Shown: in pieces, positions 37,139 through 46,975 of the stretch
How positions within the stretch are numbered: position 1 is the first letter of the stretch
Layout of the letters: each line of letters starts with the position of its first letter
Source: Desulfosudis oleivorans Hxd3
Lineage (GTDB): Bacteria > Desulfobacterota > Desulfobacteria > Desulfobacterales > Desulfosudaceae
Length of the DNA stretch: 64,000 bases
Direction: 5' to 3'
Assembly: GCF_000018405.1 (NCBI RefSeq)
Contig: NC_009943.1
Span: 272,417 to 336,416, forward strand
Translations under genes and position numbers: made by a program
The notes under the pieces: model-generated
What the model was told of the DNA's origin: nothing
Databases searched by the model: none
Seen by the model: the letters and a program-made list of their open reading frames with translations, nothing else

Positions 37139-37990
37139 ATGGAAGTTAAAACCATAATGGTTATCGGCGCCGGCCAGATGGGCAACGGCATCGCCCAGGT
37201 GGCGGCCCAGGCCGGTTATACCACCTTTATGAACGATATCTCCGAAGACCTGGTGGACAGGGGCATGACCGCCATTGCCGGCAGCCTGGACCGGATGGTT
37301 AAAAAAGAAAAAATCACGGCTGACGACAAGACCGCCATCCTGGGCCGGATCACACCGGCGGTGACCCTGGACCCGGCGTCCGAATGCGACCTGGTAATAG
37401 AGGCGGTGGTGGAAAAAATGTCGATCAAGGCCGATATTTTCAGCGCCCTGGACCGGCTGGCCCCTGGCCACGCCATTCTGGCCAGCAACACATCCTCGCT
37501 TCCCATCACCGGCATTGCCGCCCATACCGGACGGCCGGAAAAGGTGATCGGCATGCATTTTATGAACCCTGTGCCGGTGATGAAGCTGGTGGAGGTCATC
37601 AACGGCCTGGCCACGACCCCGGAGGTGACGGCCACGGTGCGCGCGGTGGCCGAAGCCATGGGCAAAATACCGGTGGAGTGCCGGGACGTGCCCGGATTTG
37701 TCTCCAACCGGGTGCTCATGGTCATGATCAACGAGGCCCTGTGGGAACTTTACGAAGGCGTGGCCACGGCCGAAGGCATCGACCAGATTATGAAGCTGGG
37801 CATGAACCATCCCATGGGTCCCCTGGCCCTGGCCGACCTGATCGGCCTGGACACGGTGCTGGCCATTCTGGGCGTGCTTCAGGACGGGTACGGCGACCCC
37901 AAGTACCGGCCCTCTCCGCTGCTCAAGTCCTACGTGGCCGCCGGCTGGCTGGGCCGCAAAACCGGCAGGGGTATCTACGAATATAAGTAA
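37139..37990 (+). CDS. 3-hydroxyacyl-CoA (3-hydroxybutyryl-CoA) dehydrogenase
   Basis: 283 residues, the usual length of the short NAD-dependent enzyme. The Rossmann motif VIGAGQMGNGIA is at the N-terminus. The catalytic region is SNTSSLPIT, then IGMHFMNPVPVMKLVEVI, with the active-site histidine in GMHFMNP. The C-terminal helical domain includes DVPGFVSNRV and HPMGPLALADLIGLD. It oxidises 3-hydroxyacyl-CoA to 3-ketoacyl-CoA in beta-oxidation or in butyrate-type metabolism. The ATG at 37139 follows AAAAGGAG. Followed closely by two small genes. Confidence 0.95.
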   Translation: MEVKTIMVIGAGQMGNGIAQVAAQAGYTTFMNDISEDLVDRGMTAIAGSLDRMVKKEKITADDKTAILGRITPAVTLDPASECDLVIEAVVEKMSIKADIFSALDRLAPGHAILASNTSSLPITGIAAHTGRPEKVIGMHFMNPVPVMKLVEVINGLATTPEVTATVRAVAEAMGKIPVECRDVPGFVSNRVLMVMINEALWELYEGVATAEGIDQIMKLGMNHPMGPLALADLIGLDTVLAILGVLQDGYGDPKYRPSPLLKSYVAAGWLGRKTGRGIYEYK

Positions 37991-38004
37991 GAGGAACCGG
38001 TTTT

Positions 38005-38181
38005 ATGCCGACTATTGATGAGCTCAAAGCCCAACTGGCGGCCCTGGAAGAAAAACTGGAAGAGGCCCGTGCCCGTATGCCGGCCCACTCCACAAAGCCC
38101 CTTACGATGCGCACCCTTCTCGACCTGGAAGACGAGCGGGACGCCCTGCTGGGGAAAATTGAAAAGGCGGGAAAAGAGTAG
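38005..38181 (+). CDS. Small helical (coiled-coil) protein
   Basis: 58 residues, MPTIDELKAQLAALEEKLEE and onward, with strong heptad pattern in the first half. GAGGAA precedes the ATG. It lies 14 bp after the dehydrogenase and 10 bp before the next gene, so it is probably co-transcribed. Function unknown. Confidence 0.75.
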   Translation: MPTIDELKAQLAALEEKLEEARARMPAHSTKPLTMRTLLDLEDERDALLGKIEKAGKE

Positions 38182-38191
38182 CGGTTGATCC

Positions 38192-38422
38192 ATGACACGC
38201 TGTAATCACACCAACCTGGCCCTGATACCCGAGAACCGGCCCCGGGTGCGGTGTCGGCACTGCCACCTGACCATCGAAGTCAAGGAGCTGGGAGACGGTT
38301 ACTGCCCGGAGTGTTTTGAATCATCCGGCCGGAAGCATTATGCGTTTGAGCCGGTTGCGACCGATACCACCGGCCCGTCAAGGTACCGGTGTGAAGATTG
38401 CGGCGTGGTGATCGAAGCGTGA
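38192..38422 (+). CDS. Small double zinc-ribbon protein
   Basis: 76 residues with two likely zinc knuckles: CRHCH with CPEC, and a C-terminal CEDC with an N-terminal CNH. GATCC-type spacing and the preceding gene suggest one short operon with the dehydrogenase. No assigned function. Confidence 0.75.
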   Translation: MTRCNHTNLALIPENRPRVRCRHCHLTIEVKELGDGYCPECFESSGRKHYAFEPVATDTTGPSRYRCEDCGVVIEA

Positions 38423-38458
38423 TCGCTGGTGCCATGCCGCCTCTTTCTGGCTTTTGAC

Positions 38459-39184
38459 TCATGCCGCACTTTTCTTCCGGCCGCGAATCCGCAGGTTCAA
38501 GACCTCCACGAACACGGAAAACCCCATGGCAAAATAGATGTAGCCGCGCGGAATGTGCAGGTCCACCCCGTCGCCGATCAGGGCCAGGCCCACCAGCAGC
38601 AGAAAGGAGAGGGCCAGCATCTTGACCGTGGGGTGCTTTTCGATAAAGGCGCTCACCATGTCGGCCATCACGATCATCACCCCCACGGCAATCACGATGG
38701 CCGTGACCATCACCCATATCTGCTGGGCCAGGCCGATGGCCGTGATCACCGAATCCAGGGAAAACACGATATCCAGCACCATGATCTGGGTTACCACGGA
38801 AAAAAAGGAGGGCGCGATGCCGCCCTTTCGTTCCGCGTGCCTGTCCGCTTCTCCCTCGATGGCCGCGTGAATCTCCACCGTGCTCTTGGCCAGCAGAAAC
38901 AAACCCCCGGCGATTAAAATGATGTCCCGGCCCGACACCGGGTTGTCCAGCACCGAAAACAGGGGCGCGGTCAGCCGCATGATCCAGGTCAGGGAAAAAA
39001 GCAAAAGGATTCGGGTAATCAGGGCCAGGGCCAGGCCCACGCGCCTTCCCGCGGCCTGCTGATCTTCCGGCAGCCGGCCCGCCAGAATGGCGATAAACAC
39101 GATGTTGTCAATGCCCAGAACAATCTCTAAGGCCGTCAGCGCCGTCAGGGCCAGCCAGATATTGGGGTCTGCCAGGTGTTCCAT
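38459..39184 (-). CDS. TerC family integral membrane protein
   Basis: 241 residues with about seven membrane segments. The TerC signature ALEIVLGIDNIVFIAILAGR lies at the N-terminus, and the second acidic repeat MVLDIVFSLDSVITAIGLAQ in the second half. These conserved Asp residues bind metal; relatives export manganese or act in envelope metal supply. The ATG follows AAGGAAAGG. It is a single gene transcribed toward the zinc-ribbon genes. Confidence 0.93.
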   Translation of the reverse strand: MEHLADPNIWLALTALTALEIVLGIDNIVFIAILAGRLPEDQQAAGRRVGLALALITRILLLFSLTWIMRLTAPLFSVLDNPVSGRDIILIAGGLFLLAKSTVEIHAAIEGEADRHAERKGGIAPSFFSVVTQIMVLDIVFSLDSVITAIGLAQQIWVMVTAIVIAVGVMIVMADMVSAFIEKHPTVKMLALSFLLLVGLALIGDGVDLHIPRGYIYFAMGFSVFVEVLNLRIRGRKKSAA

Positions 39185-39241
39185 GGGCCTTTCCTTATTT
39201 TCTGTGGTGGGTATAGTCGGGGGGTTGTCTTTTCAGAAACC

Positions 39242-39274
39242 AAAAAAGGGGCTCGTTGTAAACGATAACCCCTT
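39242..39274 (-). terminator. Original terminator of the tRNA-fMet gene, displaced by the element
   Basis: Read on the minus strand, AAGGGG ... CCCCTT with an inner CGTT/AACG pair forms a hairpin followed by six T. It lies directly beyond the attachment core and now sits 21 kb from the tRNA it once ended. Confidence 0.8.
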
Positions 39275-39329
39275 GTTTTTATTTTGGTAGCGGGGACAGG
39301 ATTCGAACCTGTGACCTTCGGGTTATGAG
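39266..39329. repeat. Attachment site (distal copy)
   Basis: A 64-bp direct repeat identical to 60178-60241. It contains the 3' part of tRNA-fMet (from the anticodon loop to CCA) and the first arm of the tRNA terminator. It marks the far end of the integrative element. Confidence 0.95.
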
Positions 39330-39853
39330 TCCGATAACCGTTAATAATAGTAAATCCCATAAACCCAAGACAGTCAACGCTTTGCCCCACCCACAGTGCT
39401 TTAAGCTCATTTGCTCAGCATGAAATTGATGAAATAAGCGAAATAGGATGTGGTCCCAGTGTACCAGTTTTGACCCAGTGCCAGCACTCGGCATCCTGCC
39501 TAAATCCAGGGTCGATTCATCTCCTGAGAGCTTTCCCATCGCGGTCAAAAATTCTAAAATGATTAAAGTGTGCCTCACTGTTGACGATGATTTCGTTGGC
39601 GGGTGAACAACTGCCCCACCTTTTTCCAGTCTGCGGAAGATTATTCCTGTTACCTCTAACCCAGCCCCTGGCTCTCCCCCATTTTATTCAAAAATTGCTT
39701 GGCAAAAGCCCTATTATATTATTGTATAGGACTATACTATAAAATAAACGTCACCTACAAGAGATAGGTTTATAGTTAGATAGTCGTATATGTTAAGAAG
39801 TAGTTGTCACTCTGTTCCATAACCACCAACGCAGTCATAATGCCGAGGGTGCT
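39330..39853. other. Left-end intergenic region of the element
   Basis: 524 bp between the distal attachment site and the first cargo gene. It is AT-rich near 39690-39790 (likely promoter of the radical SAM gene). A 99-codon minus frame here is tRNA-derived read-through sequence and is not a gene. Confidence 0.5.
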
Positions 39854-41884
39854 ATGGCCTACAAAACCAGACGTGAAGAGCCATCAGCAATCATGGCCTC
39901 ACCTGAATCTTCTGTAAAGCCCGATCACATCAAGATTATCAAGGGCTCTACCGACATCCTGCTCATCGCTCCCCACGCTTGCATTCGGGACGGTAAGCCC
40001 AAGGACGACGAAAACACGGGACCCATTACAGAGATGGTGGCACATCAAATCGGATGCTCGGCCATCATCAATACCCATTTTCACAAACCCGACTCGAAAA
40101 AATACCCTCGTGGCATGGGAAAGGGCAACTTGGACTTGAATGTCATTGCCGATGCTGAAATGGTACCGGGTTATTTGGATGCGATACGTGCTGTTGTCGA
40201 GGCACCAGGTAAAACGACGGTGATTTGGATTCACGGGGCCGACAACGCAAATGCTATTGAAGTTGCGTCCGAGGCTACTTACGATTTCCCAGGGGACGAA
40301 ATCCACGCCTTCATCGGCTATGGCCAAGGTGGGAGCCGCCCTAAAAGCGGGTGCAAAAACCTATTTACCGCAAAACCGGAAACAGTAGAGCGGTTCCGTG
40401 ATGCCCTCATCAGCAATAGAATGAATGCTGTGCTCACCGATAAAGATGCCGTCAACTACCGGGGCCGTAGAACAAAGGGGATGAACCAGTGGTTCCTGAA
40501 TCAAGAATACACCCTGGACCAAGTGGAGTCCATACAACTGGAAATCCGCAAAGCAGGCTTCCGAGACCTTCATCATAACATCGAGAAAACGGCCGGCATC
40601 CTGATTGAAGCATTGAGCCAGGAAGCACTGGTTCCAGTTATTCCAGAGGAAACCGTAGCCGACGAACACCTGGTGGACATTGCCTTCAACCACCTTCGAG
40701 GCATCTTCGCCAAGCACATACACGAGGCGATGCTTCAAGCCGGTCGGTATTTGGTGCGGACCTTTTACGGCACCTATGAAAAAGCCCGAAAGAAAGAGAA
40801 AATCCGAAAACAGTCGTTCGCCAAACTCGAAGAGAGGCTGAACAATGGCACCGGCGATGTTCCCAAAAAGACCTGGATTTACGATGCCGTCAAGGTGGCC
40901 GTAGACGATCACTTTTTCAGAAAGGAAAGCAAAGCATTTTTCCTGACGTACGGAAAACTTGGACACAGCCAAAAGGTCCTGCTTACCCAAGTCAAAGATA
41001 CAAATCAAAAAAAGGAGTTAGTGGAAAAGGCTGTTGAGACGCCACAGACCGTAAAACAGTTCCGAGAAAGCATCCAGGCCATCAAGAAAAAGAAGCGGAA
41101 ATCAAAGCGTAAAGGCGGACATAGCGATTGGACAAAGCCAGAAAACAACGTCAGTTTTTGTAGTGGCTGTGAAAATGACTGTATCTATTGCTATGGACGA
41201 TACTTTGCCGCCAATCGAAATCAAATAGCCCCAAATCACTGGTCTAAAATGAAAATAAGGGAGCATCATGTTACAAAAAAACGAACATTACATGCAGGGC
41301 TGATTGGCTTTCCATCAACGCACGACATTCTTCCCAGCAATCTCGACGCCACGCTCCTTGTCTTGGGAAAACTTTTACGAGCCGGAAACAAAGTGCTGAT
41401 TATGTCTAAGCCCCGGCTTGACTGTATCAAAAGACTCTGCTCGGCCTGTGAGTTTTTCAAAGACACAATTCTGTTTCGTTTTACCATTGGGGCAATGGAC
41501 GATGATATCCTTGGCTTCTGGGAACCCAATGCCCCGACCTATGAGGAACGAAAGGAATGCTTGGCATACGCCCGCAATCAAGGATTTCAGACTTCGGTCA
41601 GTATGGAGCCGATGCTCGATACCGAAAATCTGGATGCGTTGATAAAAGCTTTGCGACCTTTGGTGTCAGATAAAATCTGGCTTGGAACAATGGAGTACTT
41701 GGGTTGGATAGGAACCCGTATCAAGGCCGATTCCAAGGGCGAGTTAGAAAGACTGGAACAGGGGCAAACACCGGATAAGCTAGTGTCCATCTTCAACAGA
41801 TACGAAGACGATCCAATGATTGAGTGGAAAACAGTAGCGTTGAAAATAATAGAAGCCCATAAACAACAGGAGAGAAAACCATAA
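39854..41884 (+). CDS. N-formylglutamate amidohydrolase-like domain fused to a radical SAM domain
   Basis: A 676-residue fusion. Residues ~30-150 resemble N-formylglutamate amidohydrolases (LLIAPHACIRDG, DENTGPITEMVAHQIG, AIINTHFHK). A helical middle with a lysine-rich linker (IKKKKRKSKRKGG) leads to a radical SAM domain beginning near residue 436, with the FeS motif CENDCIYC (C-x3-C-x2-C) and a GAMDDDILGFWEPNAP region like that of spore-photoproduct-lyase relatives. The start codon at 39854 is the best supported. What the radical domain modifies is unknown. It is the first gene of the element and faces its cargo. Confidence 0.8.
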   Translation: MAYKTRREEPSAIMASPESSVKPDHIKIIKGSTDILLIAPHACIRDGKPKDDENTGPITEMVAHQIGCSAIINTHFHKPDSKKYPRGMGKGNLDLNVIADAEMVPGYLDAIRAVVEAPGKTTVIWIHGADNANAIEVASEATYDFPGDEIHAFIGYGQGGSRPKSGCKNLFTAKPETVERFRDALISNRMNAVLTDKDAVNYRGRRTKGMNQWFLNQEYTLDQVESIQLEIRKAGFRDLHHNIEKTAGILIEALSQEALVPVIPEETVADEHLVDIAFNHLRGIFAKHIHEAMLQAGRYLVRTFYGTYEKARKKEKIRKQSFAKLEERLNNGTGDVPKKTWIYDAVKVAVDDHFFRKESKAFFLTYGKLGHSQKVLLTQVKDTNQKKELVEKAVETPQTVKQFRESIQAIKKKKRKSKRKGGHSDWTKPENNVSFCSGCENDCIYCYGRYFAANRNQIAPNHWSKMKIREHHVTKKRTLHAGLIGFPSTHDILPSNLDATLLVLGKLLRAGNKVLIMSKPRLDCIKRLCSACEFFKDTILFRFTIGAMDDDILGFWEPNAPTYEERKECLAYARNQGFQTSVSMEPMLDTENLDALIKALRPLVSDKIWLGTMEYLGWIGTRIKADSKGELERLEQGQTPDKLVSIFNRYEDDPMIEWKTVALKIIEAHKQQERKP

Positions 41885-41908
41885 AGCTTAAGCGAGGATA
41901 ATTTGGAT

Positions 41909-43666
41909 ATGAACCGTATGACAATATCAATTCTGCTCGTTGTTTCTATTTTAACTTTCAATTCAGCCTTCTTGTGTGCGGATAGTAAATTTCTTGATTC
42001 TTCAAAAACACCAGAAAAAGAGATGGACTATAAGTTCATAGCACCGAAGACGACAATAGAGACAGGAGTAATAATGACAAAAGACGGTCAAAATATTGTA
42101 GCTCGAAAAATTTCTGAGGATAACAATGTTATAGTCTATTATTTAGGGCATATAGCCCATGGAATAACCGTAGACAAAGTGTTAAGCATTGCGAACACAA
42201 GTGGATCGGGACTGATAGGCTTTTCAGAAGGTGATCGGCGAGATAGTTTGAACGGTTCTGGTTTCCAGGCTGAACCCAAGACGTCTATTACAAAAGTAGA
42301 AAATTTGGATGATGTAAATTTTATCGATGGAGGAAAATTTTTTGAAAAAGGAAACTATACAGAAGCGATTCAAGCATATAGTTTATATTTGAGATATTAC
42401 CCTAAATCCCCAACCGGATATTCAAATTTGGGTTTATGTTATTTACAAAAGGGAAATTTTAAAGAGGCTCTAAAGTACCATACGAAAGCGATAGAGCTTG
42501 ATGACAATAGAGCAAATCTGTATATAGCGAGAAGTGTTTCATACTGGAAAATGGGATTAAATGACCTTGCTTTTGCTGATATAGAAAAAGCTATTGAGTT
42601 AAATCCCAATAACAAGGATGCCTATTTAAAGAAAGGAAAATTCCTGTTTAATAAAGAAGAATACAAAAATGCTATCAAACCATTTTTAAAATATTTGGAA
42701 TTGGGAGGCAATAACTGGGAGGCACTATCAGCTTTGGGTTGGGCATATCATAAAACCGACAATGACAGAGATGCACTAAAATATTTAATGATCGCTCATC
42801 AAAGTAACGAGGGTTCCTATGATAATAATATAAGGATGGCCGACGTTTACAGGGGGCTTAAGGAATATGAAAATGCTATAAAATATTATACGTTGGCTTT
42901 GAATACTGACAAAAAAGATATATTCCTCTATTTGTATAGAGGCATATCTTATATGGAAAAGGGAGACTATTCGCTAGCTGAATTGGATTTTAAAAAAGCA
43001 CTTGAATTGAAGGAAAATGATCCTGTTGTATTGTGTAATTATGCACAACTTTACATTTATCAAGACAAAGATAGAAAAGCGATACCTTTACTTAAAAAGG
43101 TTTTAGAGGTATCGAAAGATGAGGAATGTAATATTTGGTCGAAGTTTACCCTAGAGGAAATATCAAAAAGCCGTAAAAAGACAAGAAACGTAATTGCACT
43201 CTTTTTAATTTTTATTGCATTAATTTTTTTAATATTGTTGGGCGTTTTAAAACTAAAAAAAAGTGCAGGATTAATGAGAGTAAATGTCACAAAAAAATTA
43301 AAATATATATCGACTGCAACTGTTCTTATGTGTGGTGTAATGTTTTTTATACTGTCTCAACAAACAGAAAAAAGTACGGAAAGAGCTAAGGCAGAGCCAG
43401 CAATACGACAGGCACTTCAGGCCGTTGATTTAGGTCGGTATTCTATAGCGTCAGATTTCTATCATAAGGCAATTGAATTCGATCCTGACCGGAAAGAAGA
43501 GTTTGATAGAAGAATTAATGCAATGATGGACCGTAGGCTACAAGAACTGTGGTCTGGTCAATATGACTTCGGTAAAATGAGACGGTACCCTGAATGGGAG
43601 GCGGCACGGAAGGCAGATGCGTTTGTTCAAAAGGAGATACAAAAATTTCACAGGGATTTTAAATAA
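41909..43666 (+). CDS. TPR-repeat protein with signal/membrane segments
   Basis: 585 residues from the ATG at 41909. An N-terminal hydrophobic signal (ISILLVVSILTFNSAFLC) is followed by a small beta domain and about seven tetratricopeptide repeats (for example YSNLGLCYLQKGNFKEALKY). Two C-terminal membrane segments lie near residues 435-455 and 470-485, then a last TPR-like piece. The gene is much more AT-rich than its neighbours, a sign of separate origin. The role is probably as a membrane-anchored scaffold; nothing more can be supported. Confidence 0.85.
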   Translation: MNRMTISILLVVSILTFNSAFLCADSKFLDSSKTPEKEMDYKFIAPKTTIETGVIMTKDGQNIVARKISEDNNVIVYYLGHIAHGITVDKVLSIANTSGSGLIGFSEGDRRDSLNGSGFQAEPKTSITKVENLDDVNFIDGGKFFEKGNYTEAIQAYSLYLRYYPKSPTGYSNLGLCYLQKGNFKEALKYHTKAIELDDNRANLYIARSVSYWKMGLNDLAFADIEKAIELNPNNKDAYLKKGKFLFNKEEYKNAIKPFLKYLELGGNNWEALSALGWAYHKTDNDRDALKYLMIAHQSNEGSYDNNIRMADVYRGLKEYENAIKYYTLALNTDKKDIFLYLYRGISYMEKGDYSLAELDFKKALELKENDPVVLCNYAQLYIYQDKDRKAIPLLKKVLEVSKDEECNIWSKFTLEEISKSRKKTRNVIALFLIFIALIFLILLGVLKLKKSAGLMRVNVTKKLKYISTATVLMCGVMFFILSQQTEKSTERAKAEPAIRQALQAVDLGRYSIASDFYHKAIEFDPDRKEEFDRRINAMMDRRLQELWSGQYDFGKMRRYPEWEAARKADAFVQKEIQKFHRDFK

Positions 43667-44024
43667 GACAAATAAAGCCTTTCAGTGATGAAGTTCGAAA
43701 GGCCTCAATTTATCGGGTGACCCGTGTAAAACTTGTGTTACCCGAAAAGTGTGCGTCATAGATACCCGTGACACTGTAATTACAGATGACACCTGAAAGT
43801 GTCACAAAACGGTTAAAAGTGTAAAACAGGCGTAATTACAAAACTTTATAGTGTAACAATTCTGTTGCACTTATTCTCTCCCCGTTCCGTCTATCCTTCA
43901 AACAAACTTCCGGTAATTAGGCTGAAACTATGGGGAAATGCTGTTGATATGAAACAAATATGGGTGTAAATAAAGGGATGGGGAGCAGTCAGGCCAATAA
44001 ACCAATACAGGAGCAACAGACAAA
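43667..44024. promoter_or_regulatory. Regulatory region before the second hsdM
   Basis: A GCCTTTC/GAAAGGC hairpin (43680-43706) may end the TPR transcript. Downstream are two GTAATTAC palindromes (43776-43783 and 43832-43839, 56 bp apart) and an inverted GTGACAC/GTGTCAC pair (about 43768-43804). AGGAG lies about 12 bases before the GTG at 44025. These look like control sites for the RM operon; the binding protein is unknown. Confidence 0.5.
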
Positions 44025-45734
44025 GTGAACAACTTCCAGGACAAGGCTAATTTTATCTGGCAGGTCGCAGATGACATTCTACGAGGCACTTTCAAGCAGC
44101 ATGAGTATGGCGATGTCATTCTTCCGTTTGTCGTTTTCCGCCGGCTGGACTGTGTTTTAAACGGCAAAAAAGACGAAATCATCGACACATACAAAAAGTT
44201 CCAGAAGAAGCTGGATGACCCGTCTGCTGTTGTTTTGCAGGCTACCGGAGGGTTGAAGTTTTACAATGTCTCCCTGTATGACCTTCAGCGGCTGACCCAG
44301 GATGCCGGCAATATCGAAGCCAACTTTAACAACTACATCAACGGGTACAGCAAGAATGTTCGGGAAATCATCGACAACTTCAGCATCGAGAAGATAATAG
44401 CCAAGCTGGCCAAGAACGAGCTTCTGTTCATGCTGGTGGACAAGTTCACCGAGATAGACCTTCACCCCGACAAAGTCAAAAATCATGAGATGGGCTACAT
44501 TTTTGAGGAACTGCTTCGCCGTTTTTCAGAAATGTCAAATGAGACTGCTGGAGAGCACTACACCCCCCGTGAGGTCATCCGCCTCATGGTCAACCTGTTA
44601 TTTGCCGAGCAGAAGGAAGAACTCAAGGGCAAGGGCATTGTCCGTTCTGTTTATGATCCGGCCTGTGGTACAGGCGGCATGTTGACCATCACCAAAGAGC
44701 ATATCCAGAAACACATCAACCCCAAGCTGGAGGTCATTCTGTTCGGCCAGGAGCTCAACGAGCAGACCTATGCCATTGCAAAATCGGATGTCCTGATGAC
44801 AGGCGGTGAGCCGGACAACATCAAGCTGGGCACCAGTTTCAGCAATGACCAGTTCAGGGATAAACGGTTCAACTTCATGCTTTCCAATCCACCTTTCGGT
44901 GTCAGCTGGAAAAAGGAACAGTCCTTTATTAACAATGAAGCGGAAGACCCCGGCGGTCGTTTCCATGCCGGCCTGCCAAGGGTAAGTGACGGGGCCATGC
45001 TGTTTCTCCAGCACATGATTTCAAAAATGGAGCCCACCGGCAGCCGTATCGCCATCATTCACAACGGCTCTCCCCTGTTCACCGGAGATGCCGGGTCAGG
45101 AGAAAGCAACATCCGCAAATGGATTATTGAAAGTGACTGGCTGGAGGCCATTGTGGCCCTGCCCACGGAGCTTTTCTTTAACACCGGTATCGCCACCTAC
45201 ATCTGGATTGTCACCAACCGCAAGCCTGCCCATCGTCGAGGTAAGGTCCAGCTTGTCAATGCGGTTTCCTTTGCCCAGAAAATGCGGAAAAGTCTGGGCA
45301 GCAAGAGAAACTTCATCACCACCGAACAGATACAGCAGATAACGGATATCTACACCGGCTTTAAAGACGGGGAGTTCTGCAAGGTTTTTGACAACGAGGA
45401 CTTCGGCTTTACCAAGGTGACGGTTGAACGACCGGAGATGAAGAAAGACAAGATCGTTAAGGACAAGAACGGCAACCCCAAGCCAGATACCTCTTTACGG
45501 GATTATGAAAAGATACCGCTGAAGGTGGATATCGACGAATACTTCAAGCGTGAAGTCCTGCCCCATGTGCCGGATGCCTGGATGGACCGCAGCAAGGATA
45601 AGGTCGGCTATGAAATCAATTTCACGAAATACTTTTACAAGTATCAGCCCCTGCGGTCCCTGGATGAAATCAAGGCCGACATCCTTGCTTTGGAGAAAGA
45701 GACAGATGGATTGCTGAGCGAGGTGCTGTCCTGA
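44025..45734 (+). CDS. hsdM: Type I restriction enzyme, M subunit (second system)
   Basis: A 569-residue HsdM starting with GTG. The N-terminal helical HsdM_N domain is followed by the SAM motif YDPACGTGG near residue 212 and the catalytic NPPF near 287. It is clearly a different subfamily from the 808-residue HsdM of the first system and lacks the long coiled-coil tail. The stop and next start overlap as TGATG. It forms the N6-adenine methylase with the HsdS encoded next. Confidence 0.95.
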   Translation: MNNFQDKANFIWQVADDILRGTFKQHEYGDVILPFVVFRRLDCVLNGKKDEIIDTYKKFQKKLDDPSAVVLQATGGLKFYNVSLYDLQRLTQDAGNIEANFNNYINGYSKNVREIIDNFSIEKIIAKLAKNELLFMLVDKFTEIDLHPDKVKNHEMGYIFEELLRRFSEMSNETAGEHYTPREVIRLMVNLLFAEQKEELKGKGIVRSVYDPACGTGGMLTITKEHIQKHINPKLEVILFGQELNEQTYAIAKSDVLMTGGEPDNIKLGTSFSNDQFRDKRFNFMLSNPPFGVSWKKEQSFINNEAEDPGGRFHAGLPRVSDGAMLFLQHMISKMEPTGSRIAIIHNGSPLFTGDAGSGESNIRKWIIESDWLEAIVALPTELFFNTGIATYIWIVTNRKPAHRRGKVQLVNAVSFAQKMRKSLGSKRNFITTEQIQQITDIYTGFKDGEFCKVFDNEDFGFTKVTVERPEMKKDKIVKDKNGNPKPDTSLRDYEKIPLKVDIDEYFKREVLPHVPDAWMDRSKDKVGYEINFTKYFYKYQPLRSLDEIKADILALEKETDGLLSEVLS

Positions 45735-46975
45735 TGAAACGGTATCCGAAGTATAAGGACAGCGGGGTTGAGTGGATAGGCGAAGTGCCGGAACAGTGGG
45801 AAGTAAAGCGGTTAAAATTTCTGGCTAAGAATGTGAACGAACAGACAAACACAAAAAAACAAGATGAAATCTATATTGCTCTTGAGAATGTTGAAAGCTG
45901 GACCGGTCGTATAAGCCCTCAAGACAATGAAATTACTTTTGAAAGCCAAGCAAAGTGTTTTTGTTCCAATGATATTTTGTTTGGGAAGCTTCGTCCGTAT
46001 CTTGCTAAAGTAGCTCGGCCGAACAAATCCGGTGTCTGTGTCGGAGAATTCCTTGTCCTCCGAGTTCTTGACAATGAGGTCCTTCCCGAGTTTCTTGAAC
46101 AAAAGCTACGGTCACAATGGTTTATTGAGTTGGTCAACAGCTCAACCTTTGGTGCGAAGATGCCAAGAGCAGATTGGACATTCATCAGTAATGTCAAGCT
46201 TACATATCCATCGCCAAAAGAACAAAATCATATCGCCTCTTACCTCGACCACAAAACCCGCCTCATCGACACCTTGATTGAAAAGAAACAGAAGCTGGTT
46301 GAACTGCTCCAGGAGCAGCGGACAGCCCTTATCAGCCATGCTGTCACCAAAGGGCTGAACCCCAAGACCAAGATGAAGGATACCGGGATTGAGTGGCTAG
46401 GTAAGGTGCCGGAGCATTGGGCAACAGCATCGTTAAGATGGTATTTAAGAATTGGCAGCGGAGAGTTCCTATCAAACAATGATTTTCTAACTGAAGCTTC
46501 TGATCAGAAGAACATTCCGGTAATTGGTGGTAATGGAGTAATGGGGTATACAAGCAAGACGAATATTCAGGAGCCAACAATAGCAATCGGACGGGTCGGA
46601 GCTCTTTGTGGAAATGTTCATTTGGTTAATCCACCCGCCTGGATAACTGATAATGCTCTTCGTCTTTCTAATATTAAGGATTTTCTCATTGATTACCTTT
46701 CATTGTTTCTTGGGGTTTTGGATTTAAATAGATTGGCTAATCAAAATGCACAGCCACTGATAACGGGAAGCATGATAAAATCACAAAAAGTTCCTATTCC
46801 GCCGATACCAGAACAGAAAGACATTCTTCAGTATTGTTCTAAATTTTCGCAAACGATTGATCATGGTATAAATACATTGCACAAGCAAATAGCCGTTTTA
46901 CAAGAATACCGCACCACTCTAATATCCGATGTGGTTACCGGAAAAATCGATGTAAGAGACGAGGTCATCCCATGA
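45734..46975 (+). CDS. hsdS: Type I restriction enzyme, S subunit (second system)
   Basis: A 413-residue HsdS. Two recognition halves begin SGVEWIGEVPEQWEVKRL and TGIEWLGKVPEHW, each ending in a helical spacer (KEQNHIASYLDHKTRLIDTL and PEQKDILQYCSKFSQTIDHG) followed by LQEQRTALIS and LQEYRTTLIS. The internal repeat is obvious, as expected for two half-site recognition. TGATG overlap with hsdM and ATGA overlap with hsdR give a tightly coupled trio. Confidence 0.95.
   Translation: MKRYPKYKDSGVEWIGEVPEQWEVKRLKFLAKNVNEQTNTKKQDEIYIALENVESWTGRISPQDNEITFESQAKCFCSNDILFGKLRPYLAKVARPNKSGVCVGEFLVLRVLDNEVLPEFLEQKLRSQWFIELVNSSTFGAKMPRADWTFISNVKLTYPSPKEQNHIASYLDHKTRLIDTLIEKKQKLVELLQEQRTALISHAVTKGLNPKTKMKDTGIEWLGKVPEHWATASLRWYLRIGSGEFLSNNDFLTEASDQKNIPVIGGNGVMGYTSKTNIQEPTIAIGRVGALCGNVHLVNPPAWITDNALRLSNIKDFLIDYLSLFLGVLDLNRLANQNAQPLITGSMIKSQKVPIPPIPEQKDILQYCSKFSQTIDHGINTLHKQIAVLQEYRTTLISDVVTGKIDVRDEVIP

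Noticed and set aside
39283-39329. A second tRNA gene
   Set aside because: Only the 3' part of tRNA-fMet is present; it is the attachment-site remnant.
39279-39578. 99-codon minus-strand frame at the element's left end
   Set aside because: Its last residues (RSQVRILSPLP) are translation of the tRNA fragment; a typical false gene.
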